From NCBI GenBank assembly GCA_019752835.1, contig JAIELR010000036.1, forward strand, positions 1 to 6,823: a stretch of DNA of 6,823 nt. The letters are read 5' to 3'. The position numbers were made by a program, and so were the translations under genes. Below are positions 1 through 6,373 of this stretch, piece after piece. The notes under the pieces were generated by a model that did not search any database, was not told the origin of the DNA, and was given only the letters and a program-made list of their open reading frames with translations. The stretch's first letter is position 1, and every line of letters starts with the position of its first letter. Origin of the DNA: Gammaproteobacteria bacterium (GTDB lineage: Bacteria; Pseudomonadota; Gammaproteobacteria; UBA1113).

Positions 1-162
1 TATTTATGCTTAGGAAAGAGTGCCAAAGAAATCGCTAAAATAACAAACATTTCATTTAGAACAGTTGAAAAATATTTAGAAAGCCTTATTAAAAAAACTC
101 ATTCCAGTAGAAGAACTGATTTAGTACAAAAATTAAGTCGTTATTTTTCTGATCTCAATTAA
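1..162 (+). CDS. LuxR/FixJ-type helix-turn-helix regulator, C-terminal fragment (5' end outside window)
   Basis: An open frame runs from base 1 to a TAA at 160-162 and gives 53 residues with no start in the window, so this is the tail of a longer gene. The residues form the second half of a LuxR-type HTH: GKSAKEIAKITNIS (about residues 5-18) is the scaffold helix and turn, and FRTVEKYLESLIKK is the recognition helix and following helix. The Ser/Arg-Thr-Val-Glu pattern is the family hallmark. A short polar tail (SSRRTDLVQKL) follows, as is usual at the end of these proteins. Such domains bind promoter DNA as dimers, usually under an N-terminal receiver or ligand-binding domain, which cannot be seen here. 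The target genes are unknown. The 236-base gap to the Hsp20 gene argues against a shared operon, although the regulator could control its neighbour. Confidence 0.75.
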   Translation, partial: YLCLGKSAKEIAKITNISFRTVEKYLESLIKKTHSSRRTDLVQKLSRYFSDLN

Positions 163-305
163 ATTCTAATTTTTTAGCATTATTAACTAATACCACGTTT
201 TCCCTATCATCACACTTTTACACCATTTTTTTATTATAAAGATTAGAAGTTTTATTTCAAATGCTGATAACGACAAGGCGGTTAAGACCTCAGTTTATTT
301 TTTTC

Positions 306-314
306 TGCTATACT
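306..314 (+). promoter_or_regulatory. Candidate extended -10 promoter for the hsp20 operon
   Basis: TG at 306-307, one base, then TATACT at 309-314 makes an extended -10 element (TGnTATAAT-like), 85 bases before the Hsp20 start. No good -35 lies 17 bases upstream. The nearest candidate, TTAAGA at 282-287, is 21 bases away and too far, so an extended -10 type promoter is the better reading. I saw no convincing sigma-32 heat-shock consensus. Low to moderate confidence. Confidence 0.35.
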
Positions 315-330
315 GGATTGACTCGTTGTT

Positions 331-356
331 CTGTATTGAGAAATCAGACCATACAG
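331..356 (+). promoter_or_regulatory. Leader hairpin or operator upstream of hsp20
   Basis: CTGTATTGA (331-339), GAAA (340-343), TCA (344-346), a GACC bulge (347-350) and ATACAG (351-356) can fold into a 6+3 base-pair stem capped by a GNRA-type GAAA tetraloop. It lies downstream of the candidate -10 box, so it would be in the 5' leader of the hsp20 transcript. It does not cover the ribosome-binding site at 384-388, so a simple RNA thermometer is not shown. As DNA it could equally be a protein-binding inverted repeat. Confidence 0.3.
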
Positions 357-398
357 CTGAAGTAAAATGACTTTAATTTAAACAAGGGATCAATTATC

Positions 399-866
399 AT
401 GAATAACCTGATTAAACGAAATCCATTCTTGTCGATTCAGACAGAGCTTGATAAAGCCATCAATGACTTTCATCAATTGTTTATTGGGCAGGAAAAAAAT
501 TTGCGGACTGATTTTGATAATTTTCTTATCACGCCCTCAGTGGATTTAATCGATGACAAAGAAAATATCAAGGTTGTTGCGGAAATGCCTGGCATGGGTG
601 AAGAGGATATCAAGGTGAATATCAGCGGCAATGCCTTGGTCATCAAAGGAGAAAAGAGCACCTCCAAGCAGGATAAAGGGAAAAATTATTTTAAACGGGA
701 AATTGGTTATGGCAGTTACGAGCGCACGATCCCTCTTCCCCCTTCGGTTGACCCAACTAAAGCGAAGGCCAGTTTCAAAAAAGGTATGCTGTGGGTGGTG
801 ATTCCAAAACGTCAGGAGGCCATGAAAGAGTGTCGGGAAATTCCGGTTGAACGCATAAAAGAATAG
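399..866 (+). CDS. Small heat-shock protein, Hsp20 / alpha-crystallin family
   Basis: This 155-residue protein is a cytoplasmic ATP-independent holdase of the Hsp20 family; members bind unfolding proteins as large oligomers. The N-terminal arm (about 1-45) is variable and partly hydrophobic. The alpha-crystallin domain spans about 46-138. Its signatures are PSVDLIDDKENIKVVAEMPG (46-65), the strand NALVIKGEK (78-86), YGSYERTIPLP (104-114) and ASFKKGMLWVVIPK (124-137), a form of the conserved A-x-F-x-x-G-x-L motif. The C-terminal IPV at 148-150 fits the I-x-I/V motif that docks neighbouring dimers. Length is normal for the class. The ATG at 399 is preceded by AAGGG at 384-388. The stop lies 9 bases before the ATPase start, so the two are almost surely co-transcribed. 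It resembles Legionella GspA/HspC-type proteins in style, but I do not assign a specific name. Confidence 0.96.
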   Translation: MNNLIKRNPFLSIQTELDKAINDFHQLFIGQEKNLRTDFDNFLITPSVDLIDDKENIKVVAEMPGMGEEDIKVNISGNALVIKGEKSTSKQDKGKNYFKREIGYGSYERTIPLPPSVDPTKAKASFKKGMLWVVIPKRQEAMKECREIPVERIKE

Positions 867-875
867 TGCCAAAAC

Positions 876-3332
876 ATGTATCGTATTCTTCCTTTCTTGC
901 GTATCAATAATTCGATTGCAGACAATTGGAGCCTAAATACCACAGAGATTGAAAAACGAAAAAATCAATATGGTAATAATGACATTATCAGAATTCATGG
1001 AAATCGCTGGTTGACTTTACTATTTGATACAATCAGCGATCCTATGATTTGGTTTTTGATCATTACCAGTGGGTTATTTACGGTTCTTAAAAACTATAAT
1101 CAAGCTATTATTCTGTTATTGGCGACTATCCCTCTGTTAGGCATGGATGCATTTCTGCATTGGCGAACGCAAGCGTCTGCTCGAAGTTTAAGTAGACAAC
1201 TGGCGACAACTGCCAGAGTAATTCGTAGTGATAAAGAAGTATTGATTGCAACGGAAGATATTGTTCCAGGTGACTTGATTATTATGTCAAGTGGCATGCT
1301 TTTTCCGGCTGATGGCATCTTGATAACAGGCAGCAATATGCAAGTTGATGAATCATTATTGACAGGAGAATCATTTCCAGTTGAGAAAAGAATATTGAAT
1401 GATTTCCCTGCAAATGCAGTAGAGCCCGCCATTGACAATCAACATTGGGGATTTGCAGGAACCCGTTTATTGACAGGTCAGAGTTTAATGCGCGTGGTAT
1501 ATACCGGTCAGGAAACTCTTTATGGCGAAATCGTTACATCGGCGCTTAAAATAAAAGAAACACGAACTCCATTGCAAAAAGCCATTACCAAATTGGTATT
1601 AGCATTAATCGTTTTTGCAAGTGTTTTTTGTTTGATATTAGCAGCTGTTCGTTATTTGCAAGGTTTTGGCCTCATCGATGCATTATTAAGTGCGGCTATA
1701 TTGGCTATTGCTGCTTTACCAGACGAGTTCCCTGTGGTATTTACTTTTTTTCTTGGCATTGGTGTTTATCGATTGGCACAAAAAAAAGCGCTGGTAAAAC
1801 GAGCTGTTTCAGTCGAAAATATTGGTCGAATTACATGTATTTGTTCTGATAAAACCGGCACGCTTACTGAAGGTCGATTTAAACTAATAGATGCTCTTCC
1901 AGCCATTGGAATAGATAAACAGCAACTGCTATCTTTGGCAATGCTGGCCTCCCGCTCCGATAGCGGTGACCTGCTTGATCAAGCTATTTTTGCAGTTTTT
2001 TCAAAAGAAAATAATGCAGATTACCTTCATGTTGCTAATTTTCCTTTTACTGAAGTCCGAAAAAGAGAAAGCACTATTGTACAAATGCAATCAGGACAAT
2101 TCTTGGTAGCAACAAAAGGTGCGCCTGAAACCATACTATCACTTTCTGGGCTTGCTCCAGTGGAAATAGCAGTCTGGACAGACCGCATTTCTTCGCTTGC
2201 AAGTCTGGGTTATAAAGTAATTGCTTGTGCAAAAAAAAACATACAATCTACCTTATTAAATGATGAACCCCAGTTTGGTTATCAATTTGCTGGTTTACTG
2301 AGTTTTACAGATCCACCACGATCGTCAGTAAAAGAAGCGATTAAATTATGTCAAGAAAGTGGGATACATGTATTAATGATAACAGGTGATCATCCACTAA
2401 CAGCTCATGCTATTGCTTGCGAAATCGGTTTAGGAAACAACAACCCAAAAATGATTTTAGGTGAGGAAATAAGTGAACAATTGCTAAATGATAATAAATT
2501 TTTATGCACTATCGATGTGATTGCTCGTGCAATTCCATCTCAAAAATTGGATGTAGTTACCTATCTGCAAGCAGCGGGTGAGATTGTCGCAGTCACCGGA
2601 GATGGTGTCAATGATGTTCCCGCATTGAAAGCAGCTGATATTGGTATTTCAATGGGAGAACGTGGCACACAAAGCGCACGTGAAGTAGCTGATATTGTCT
2701 TGATAGATGATAATTTTGATAGCATTGTCAATGCCATTGCTGAAGGTCAACAATTATTCAGAAATTTACAATTGAGTTTTAAATATTTATTAATGATTCA
2801 TATTCCATTTATTCTCTCTGCTGCACTTATCCCCTTGCTAAGTTTTCCATTACTTTATTTTCCGATCAATGTGGTGTTGATTGAGTTAATCATTCATCCA
2901 ACTTGTATGTTAGTTTTTCAGGGTACTCCATCAAGTAGTAAGCTTTCTTCCGTAAAAAGGACAAAAATTATTCGTTTTTTTTCTTTCCAAGATTGGTGTG
3001 GTATTATTATAATCGGTTTATTTACAACTGGATTTGTCATATTAAGTTTTATCTTTACATTTGAATCGAACCAACATGTTGAGCATGCACGAGCATTCTC
3101 ACTAGCAGCTATGGGTTTCATCAGTGCCATATTAACCGCTGGGTTAAGCAATCTGCGCACAAAAACGTCTCGTATTATCACATTAGCAACGATGGGCTTT
3201 ACTGTTTTGCTGATTCAAAATCCGTTGAGTGCAGAAATTTTAAATTTAACCCCTTTGAATATGAACGATTGGCTGATCATCATAGCTGGTAGCTTGGTTA
3301 CCTTAGGTCTTCTAAAGTGGGTGTCGAATTAG
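876..3332 (+). CDS. P-type cation-transporting ATPase (P2-like, PDEFP variant)
   Basis: This is a full-length 818-residue inner-membrane ion pump that couples ATP hydrolysis to cation transport. All catalytic motifs are present: actuator TGES (163-166), phosphorylation site CSDKTGT with Asp325, nucleotide-domain KGAPET (414-419), DPPR (479-482), TGD (503-505) and hinge TGDGVND (574-580). Membrane helices fall at about 57-71, 75-92, 235-258 and 267-297, then six more between 637 and 816, giving the usual ten. There is no heavy-metal-binding N-terminus and no CPC in M4, so it is not a copper/zinc P1B pump. M4 reads PDEFP (282-286), where Ca2+ pumps have PEGLP; M6 reads ELIIHP (670-675), with His where calcium pumps carry an Asp. 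The ion is therefore uncertain. The ATG at 876 has no clear Shine-Dalgarno and lies 9 nt after the hsp20 stop, which suggests translational coupling or reinitiation. Confidence 0.95.
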   Translation: MYRILPFLRINNSIADNWSLNTTEIEKRKNQYGNNDIIRIHGNRWLTLLFDTISDPMIWFLIITSGLFTVLKNYNQAIILLLATIPLLGMDAFLHWRTQASARSLSRQLATTARVIRSDKEVLIATEDIVPGDLIIMSSGMLFPADGILITGSNMQVDESLLTGESFPVEKRILNDFPANAVEPAIDNQHWGFAGTRLLTGQSLMRVVYTGQETLYGEIVTSALKIKETRTPLQKAITKLVLALIVFASVFCLILAAVRYLQGFGLIDALLSAAILAIAALPDEFPVVFTFFLGIGVYRLAQKKALVKRAVSVENIGRITCICSDKTGTLTEGRFKLIDALPAIGIDKQQLLSLAMLASRSDSGDLLDQAIFAVFSKENNADYLHVANFPFTEVRKRESTIVQMQSGQFLVATKGAPETILSLSGLAPVEIAVWTDRISSLASLGYKVIACAKKNIQSTLLNDEPQFGYQFAGLLSFTDPPRSSVKEAIKLCQESGIHVLMITGDHPLTAHAIACEIGLGNNNPKMILGEEISEQLLNDNKFLCTIDVIARAIPSQKLDVVTYLQAAGEIVAVTGDGVNDVPALKAADIGISMGERGTQSAREVADIVLIDDNFDSIVNAIAEGQQLFRNLQLSFKYLLMIHIPFILSAALIPLLSFPLLYFPINVVLIELIIHPTCMLVFQGTPSSSKLSSVKRTKIIRFFSFQDWCGIIIIGLFTTGFVILSFIFTFESNQHVEHARAFSLAAMGFISAILTAGLSNLRTKTSRIITLATMGFTVLLIQNPLSAEILNLTPLNMNDWLIIIAGSLVTLGLLKWVSN

Positions 3333-3381
3333 ATTTTTTTGTAAGGCACACTGCTCAACTAAACTGGAAATAGGGGGTATT

Positions 3382-4167
3382 ATGCAATTAACCAATAAAA
3401 CAGCATTGATTACTGGCGCGGCCAGTGGCATTGGCCGTGCCATTGCAGAAAGATTCGCAATAGCTGGAGCGAATATTATTATTGCTGATATCAATTCAGA
3501 TAATGCTGAAAGAACGGCTAACGAAATCGCAGAAAAAACGGGGCAAAAATGTATTGCTATAACGATGGATGTCAGTCAACAAGATAGTGTTTCAACTGCG
3601 TTTACAACTATCAAAAAGCATTTTTTGCAATTAGATATTGTGGTCAACAATGCAGGCATACAAATTATTTCACCTCTTATTGATTTTCAGTTGCATGATT
3701 GGCAAAAATTAATCGATATTCACTTAAATGGCAGTTTTTATGTTTCACAGCTTGCCCAACAATGGATGATAGAACATGGAAAAGGCGGTCGTATTTTATT
3801 TATTGGCTCGATACATTCCTTTTTACCATCAATGAATAAATCAGCTTATATTGCAGCTAAACATGCTCAACTCGGATTAATGCGTGCAATTGCCAAAGAA
3901 GGTGCGCCATATGGTATTGGTAGTAATTTAATTGCCCCCGGCTTTGTAAAAACACCATTAGTTGAAAAACAAATTCCTGAACAAGCTATTACATTAGGCG
4001 TAAGTGAAGAGCATATCATAAAACAAATCATGCTTGGCCAAACGGTTGATGGTGAATTTACGACATTAAATGAGGTAGCAGATACAGCCTTATTTTTTGC
4101 AGCATTTCCAACCTTAGCATTAACAGGTCAATCATTACTTGTTAGTCATGGTTGGTTTATGGATTAA
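3382..4167 (+). CDS. NAD-dependent short-chain dehydrogenase, probable D-3-hydroxybutyrate dehydrogenase
   Basis: This 261-residue cytosolic classical SDR is predicted to interconvert D-3-hydroxybutyrate and acetoacetate with NAD, feeding carbon from 3-hydroxybutyrate or polyhydroxybutyrate breakdown into acetyl-CoA. The sequence shows the Rossmann TGAASGIG (11-18), Asp36 at the end of the second strand (favours NAD over NADP), NNAG (89-92), structural Asn116, and catalytic Ser143, Tyr156 and Lys160. The stretch around the active site (SxHS...NKSAYIAAKH) and the C-terminal GQSLLVSHGWFMD resemble 3-hydroxybutyrate dehydrogenases more than FabG or acetoacetyl-CoA reductases. Specificity is inferred, not proven. 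A strong AGGGGG at 3372-3377 precedes the ATG by 4 nt. The gene lies 49 nt after the ATPase with no terminator visible, so it is likely the last gene of the hsp20 operon. It converges on the WD40 gene. Confidence 0.85.
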   Translation: MQLTNKTALITGAASGIGRAIAERFAIAGANIIIADINSDNAERTANEIAEKTGQKCIAITMDVSQQDSVSTAFTTIKKHFLQLDIVVNNAGIQIISPLIDFQLHDWQKLIDIHLNGSFYVSQLAQQWMIEHGKGGRILFIGSIHSFLPSMNKSAYIAAKHAQLGLMRAIAKEGAPYGIGSNLIAPGFVKTPLVEKQIPEQAITLGVSEEHIIKQIMLGQTVDGEFTTLNEVADTALFFAAFPTLALTGQSLLVSHGWFMD

Positions 4168-4226
4168 TATTCTTAACTTGCACTCTTGGTTTATCAACAA
4201 AATTGGTGATAGTTATCGAGGAGTGA

Positions 4227-4242
4227 GCTACAGTAAGGTAGC
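4227..4242. repeat. Short inverted repeat between convergent genes
   Basis: GCTAC (4227-4231) and GTAGC (4238-4242) flank a 6-base loop in the 89-base gap between the convergent SDR and WD40 genes. On the plus strand the following run is A, not T, so it is not a standard terminator for the SDR. It may act as a transcript-end structure for either gene, or be chance. Confidence 0.2.
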
Positions 4243-4248
4243 CTACTT

Positions 4249-4275
4249 AAAAAAAGCTATCTAAGCCGCGGGCTT
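4249..4275 (-). terminator. Weak terminator-like hairpin at the end of the WD40 gene
   Basis: Read on the minus strand, AAGCC-CGC-GGCTT (4275 down to 4263) forms a 5-bp stem over the last codons. After 7 bases that include the TAG stop comes a run of seven T (4255-4249). The stem is short and not adjacent to the T run. An alternative 5-bp pairing of AAAGC with the GCTTT that leads into the T run is also possible. It may end the WD40 transcript, but the call is weak. Confidence 0.3.
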
Positions 4276-6056
4276 TCAAATTTCTGTGGCTCGTTATCTA
4301 ACCCTTCATCATCCTCATGCACTAAATTATCATCGGGATTTTGGAGAGTAAGAACATCAAGTTCGACGTTTTCAAAGCGTTTCTTTTGATAGCGGTTATA
4401 AGTCAATGCCACGACATACAAAAGGGCAATCAGAACGCATGCTATCGCGAATCCAGCCAAGAAGGGTAGTAAGATGGAACCCGACCATATCGAAGCACCT
4501 CGGGCATTTATACGATCGATTTCACTTCTGATTTCACAATGTTCCTTGATATTTTGATAATGTAGTCTATAAAGTTCGTTCGTAGCCCTGTTTAGTCCTT
4601 GAATGTTTTGTCTAAAATCCTGATGTTCTCTGGTATTTGAATCAATTAATGTATTCACGTTTCCAACGAGATGCTGAACGCCGACCTCAAATTTTTCACG
4701 CTCTTTGGTATTTGAGTCATTTAATGTAATGTATTTTTGTGTATCATATTGCGGATACTTAAGTCCTTCGAGCACAAATGGCTTTTCTTTTTGCCTTTCC
4801 AAGGCAACAGTGTAAATCTGTTTTTCCTGTTTGAAAGTCAACTTAGTGTCTTTAAGATTGATGAATTCAAGTGTAGAATGCGTCTTAATTAAATTTTGTA
4901 CATATATCAAACCTGCTTCACCCAGAGCAACCCTTTCTAACGAAAGGGTCTTGAGTGACGCTTTTTCCGCAACACTTAATACTGTGGCAATATCCTCATA
5001 AGTTAAAACAGGATTTAAATCCCAGACTTCCAAAATATTAGCTGAACTGTCACTGAGAACCTGCCCGTTCGGAAGTACAGTAATACGGGTCGCATGGCCC
5101 ACATGCCCTTGGAAGGTTTGAAGGCATTTTCCAGAACGAGGATCCCAGACTTTAAGTGTTTTATCCGCACTGCTACTGACAACATTTCCGTTCGGCAGGA
5201 CGGCGACATCGGTCAGGTAACGTACATGACCTTGGAGGGTTTGAATACATTGGCCAGTACTCAGATCCCAAACCTTGAGAGTATGTTCAACAGTGGTACT
5301 CACGACTAACCCGTTCGGCAGAACGGTGACATAGTGGTTACCCCGGCCCCCGCTGAGGGTTTGAAGGCATTCACCTGTTTCAGGGTTCCAAACCTTGAGG
5401 GTAGAGTAACTGCTACTCACCACCAGTCCGTTCGGCAGGACAGCAACACCGTCCACAAATTCTTTATTTCCGCTGAGGGTTTGAAGACATTCACCTGTTT
5501 CAAGGCTCCAGACCTTGAGTGTTTTATCGCGACTGCAACTGACAAGCTGCCCATTCGACAGGACAACGACATCGTATACAGTGTCTGAATGCCCCGTGAG
5601 AGTTTGAAGGCATTGACCTGTTTCAGGGTCCCAAATCTTGAGGGTTTTATCAACACTGGTAGTGATAATATTTCCATTCGGTAAGGCTTTGACACTCCAC
5701 AAGGCATCTGAATGACCCTTGAAGGTTTGAACGCACTCACGGGCACCAAAAAAACCCCAGAGCGTAAAAGTTTGAACGCATTGATTGTGACTGGCGACAA
5801 AATCAAAAAGCGTAAAAGTTTGAATACGCTGACCAGTGCCAAAATCCCAGACCGTTAGAGTTTCGGAAGTGATACTCACGACCCGCCCGTTCGGGAGGAA
5901 GGCGACACCATGCAGAGCATCTAAAGTGTCTGGACTTTCGAAACTTTTAACTGTTTTTTCAGATGCATAGTAGCGTGAAAAATCCAAAGTCGTTATGTGA
6001 TCATTGCTGAGCTGAGTAATCAATTCATCTTGGACGTCTTGAGAATAAAGCGGCAT
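4257..6056 (-). CDS. WD40 beta-propeller protein with coiled coil and C-terminal membrane segment; effector-like
   Basis: This 599-residue protein is not recognised as a named family. Seven WD-type strand ends lie at Trp70, 142, 183, 223, 263, 304 and 345, spaced 40-41 residues except for the first gap of 72. They predict one seven-bladed propeller, a protein-interaction platform. The extra length in the first gap is a duplicated segment (about 76-107). Next come one ribonuclease-inhibitor-like LRR piece (about 367-407; LKTLSLERVALGEAG), a helical repetitive region (about 439-519), a strong hydrophobic segment (about 524-553), a basic patch RYQKKR and an acidic tail with EDDE at 581-584. No N-terminal signal peptide is visible. 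Eukaryote-like repeats plus a late membrane segment and acidic C-terminus suggest a Dot/Icm-type secreted effector, but this is inference. I chose the ATG at 6056 because GGGGA lies 7 nt upstream; an in-frame TTG at 6104 would add 16 residues but lacks a well-spaced site. Confidence 0.88.
   Translation of the reverse strand: MPLYSQDVQDELITQLSNDHITTLDFSRYYASEKTVKSFESPDTLDALHGVAFLPNGRVVSITSETLTVWDFGTGQRIQTFTLFDFVASHNQCVQTFTLWGFFGARECVQTFKGHSDALWSVKALPNGNIITTSVDKTLKIWDPETGQCLQTLTGHSDTVYDVVVLSNGQLVSCSRDKTLKVWSLETGECLQTLSGNKEFVDGVAVLPNGLVVSSSYSTLKVWNPETGECLQTLSGGRGNHYVTVLPNGLVVSTTVEHTLKVWDLSTGQCIQTLQGHVRYLTDVAVLPNGNVVSSSADKTLKVWDPRSGKCLQTFQGHVGHATRITVLPNGQVLSDSSANILEVWDLNPVLTYEDIATVLSVAEKASLKTLSLERVALGEAGLIYVQNLIKTHSTLEFINLKDTKLTFKQEKQIYTVALERQKEKPFVLEGLKYPQYDTQKYITLNDSNTKEREKFEVGVQHLVGNVNTLIDSNTREHQDFRQNIQGLNRATNELYRLHYQNIKEHCEIRSEIDRINARGASIWSGSILLPFLAGFAIACVLIALLYVVALTYNRYQKKRFENVELDVLTLQNPDDNLVHEDDEGLDNEPQKFESPRLR
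4632..4728 (-). repeat. Internal duplication in the coiled-coil region of the WD40 protein gene
   Basis: Two 22-base copies, 4632-4653 and 4707-4728, match at 20 of 22 positions and are offset by 75 bases (25 codons). They encode the repeated DSNTKE/DSNTRE segments starting at residues 447 and 472. A more diverged third protein copy (QNIKEH) follows about 28 residues on. The helical region therefore grew by tandem duplication. Confidence 0.7.
5010..5921 (-). repeat. Seven tandem WD40 repeat units (about 120-123 bp each)
   Basis: The DNA repeats with a period of 120 or 123 bases, set by recurring codons for VLPNG, (T)LKVWD and CLQTL. The DNA copies are similar enough to see by eye (for example the repeated plus-strand CCGTTCGG block), pointing to fairly recent expansion or gene-conversion-like homogenisation. 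The region codes for the propeller described under the WD40 gene. Confidence 0.85.
5725..5824 (-). repeat. 48/45-bp in-frame partial duplication inside blade 1-2 of the propeller
   Basis: The 16-base sequence AGCGTAAAAGTTTGAA occurs exactly at 5761-5776 and 5809-5824, offset 48 bases. GTTTGAACGCA occurs at 5725-5735 and 5770-5780, offset 45. In protein this is three successive I/V-Q-T-F cores (RIQTFTL, CVQTFTL, CVQTFKG). Only the last strand of a WD unit was copied, which explains the extra 31-32 residues between the first two blades. Confidence 0.75.
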
Positions 6057-6063
6057 GTGAGGT

Positions 6064-6068
6064 TCCCC
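6064..6068 (-). promoter_or_regulatory. Ribosome-binding site selecting the WD40 gene start
   Basis: Minus-strand GGGGA lies 7 nt upstream of the ATG at 6056. The alternative TTG at 6104 has an AGGGGG about 15 nt upstream, which is too distant. This site favours the 599-residue form. Confidence 0.55.
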
Positions 6069-6198
6069 ACTAGTTGAATGGACGTATGATTTAGGCTGCT
6101 GCAAAGCGTTGTTTCTTAACCCCCTGCAAGTACCCTGATTTCAAAATTCACACAGATCGGCAGCATTGAGGCATGCCCAGTAGCGTCATTTTAGCTTA

Positions 6199-6330
6199 AT
6201 GCAAATTACATTGCGATATCATGATTCATTATCTTTAGCACTCTTAAGTTTTATATTAGTCGGCGTAGGCTGGGCTTGTATTTTAGGCCCTCGAGCCTTC
6301 AATAACCATCACCATGTCGCTGAAATGTAA
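6199..6330 (+). CDS. Possible small membrane protein (43 aa), doubtful
   Basis: ATG at 6199 to TAA at 6328-6330 encodes 43 residues: a short N-terminus (MQITLRYHDS), a hydrophobic stretch of about 20 residues (LSLALLSFILVGVGWACILG) and a short polar end with three His in a row. The hydrophobic run could be a membrane helix. No Shine-Dalgarno precedes the ATG and a stop lies just upstream in frame. It may be a remnant of a larger membrane protein or chance, and no family is recognised. Confidence 0.22.
   Translation: MQITLRYHDSLSLALLSFILVGVGWACILGPRAFNNHHHVAEM
6267..6298. repeat. GC-rich imperfect inverted repeat
   Basis: AGGCTGGGC (6267-6275), an 11-base loop, GCCC (6287-6290), a TCG bulge (6291-6293) and AGCCT (6294-6298) form a 4+5 bp stem. 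No T run follows on either strand, so it does not look like an intrinsic terminator. Its role is unknown and it lies inside the doubtful 43-codon ORF. Confidence 0.35.
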
Positions 6331-6373
6331 AGCAAACCGGCATAGAGAAGAAGAAAAAATTTACGCAACTAAC

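Noticed and set aside
261..365. 34-codon ORF between the LuxR fragment and hsp20
   Set aside because: No ribosome-binding site, no recognisable pattern, and it overlaps the candidate promoter and leader hairpin; most likely chance.
876..3332. P-type ATPase as a copper or zinc exporter
   Set aside because: There is no CPC/SPC in M4 and no N-terminal metal-binding motif; helix layout and length fit the P2/P3-like classes.
3333..3381. Terminator between the ATPase and SDR genes
   Set aside because: A T-rich run follows the ATPase stop, but no stem precedes it; read-through into the SDR is more likely.
3382..4167. SDR as FabG or acetoacetyl-CoA reductase
   Set aside because: Asp36 favours NAD, and the active-site and C-terminal patterns fit 3-hydroxybutyrate dehydrogenase better; a different SDR substrate cannot be excluded.
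5094..5842. Open frames on both strands within the WD40 gene
   Set aside because: They arise because the repeated WD40 codons leave other frames open periodically; their peptides show no independent domain and copy the repeat pattern.
5010..5921. Regularly spaced repeats resembling a CRISPR array
   Set aside because: The period of 120-123 bp is a multiple of three and codes for WD40 units; there are no short identical repeats with unique spacers.
6102..6104. TTG at 6104 as the start of the WD40 protein
   Set aside because: Its only purine-rich site is about 15 nt upstream, whereas the ATG at 6056 has GGGGA at 7 nt and the first 16 residues add no recognisable structure.
6170..6177. GGCATGCC palindrome
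   Set aside because: A single 8-base palindrome with no partner or promoter link; expected by chance.
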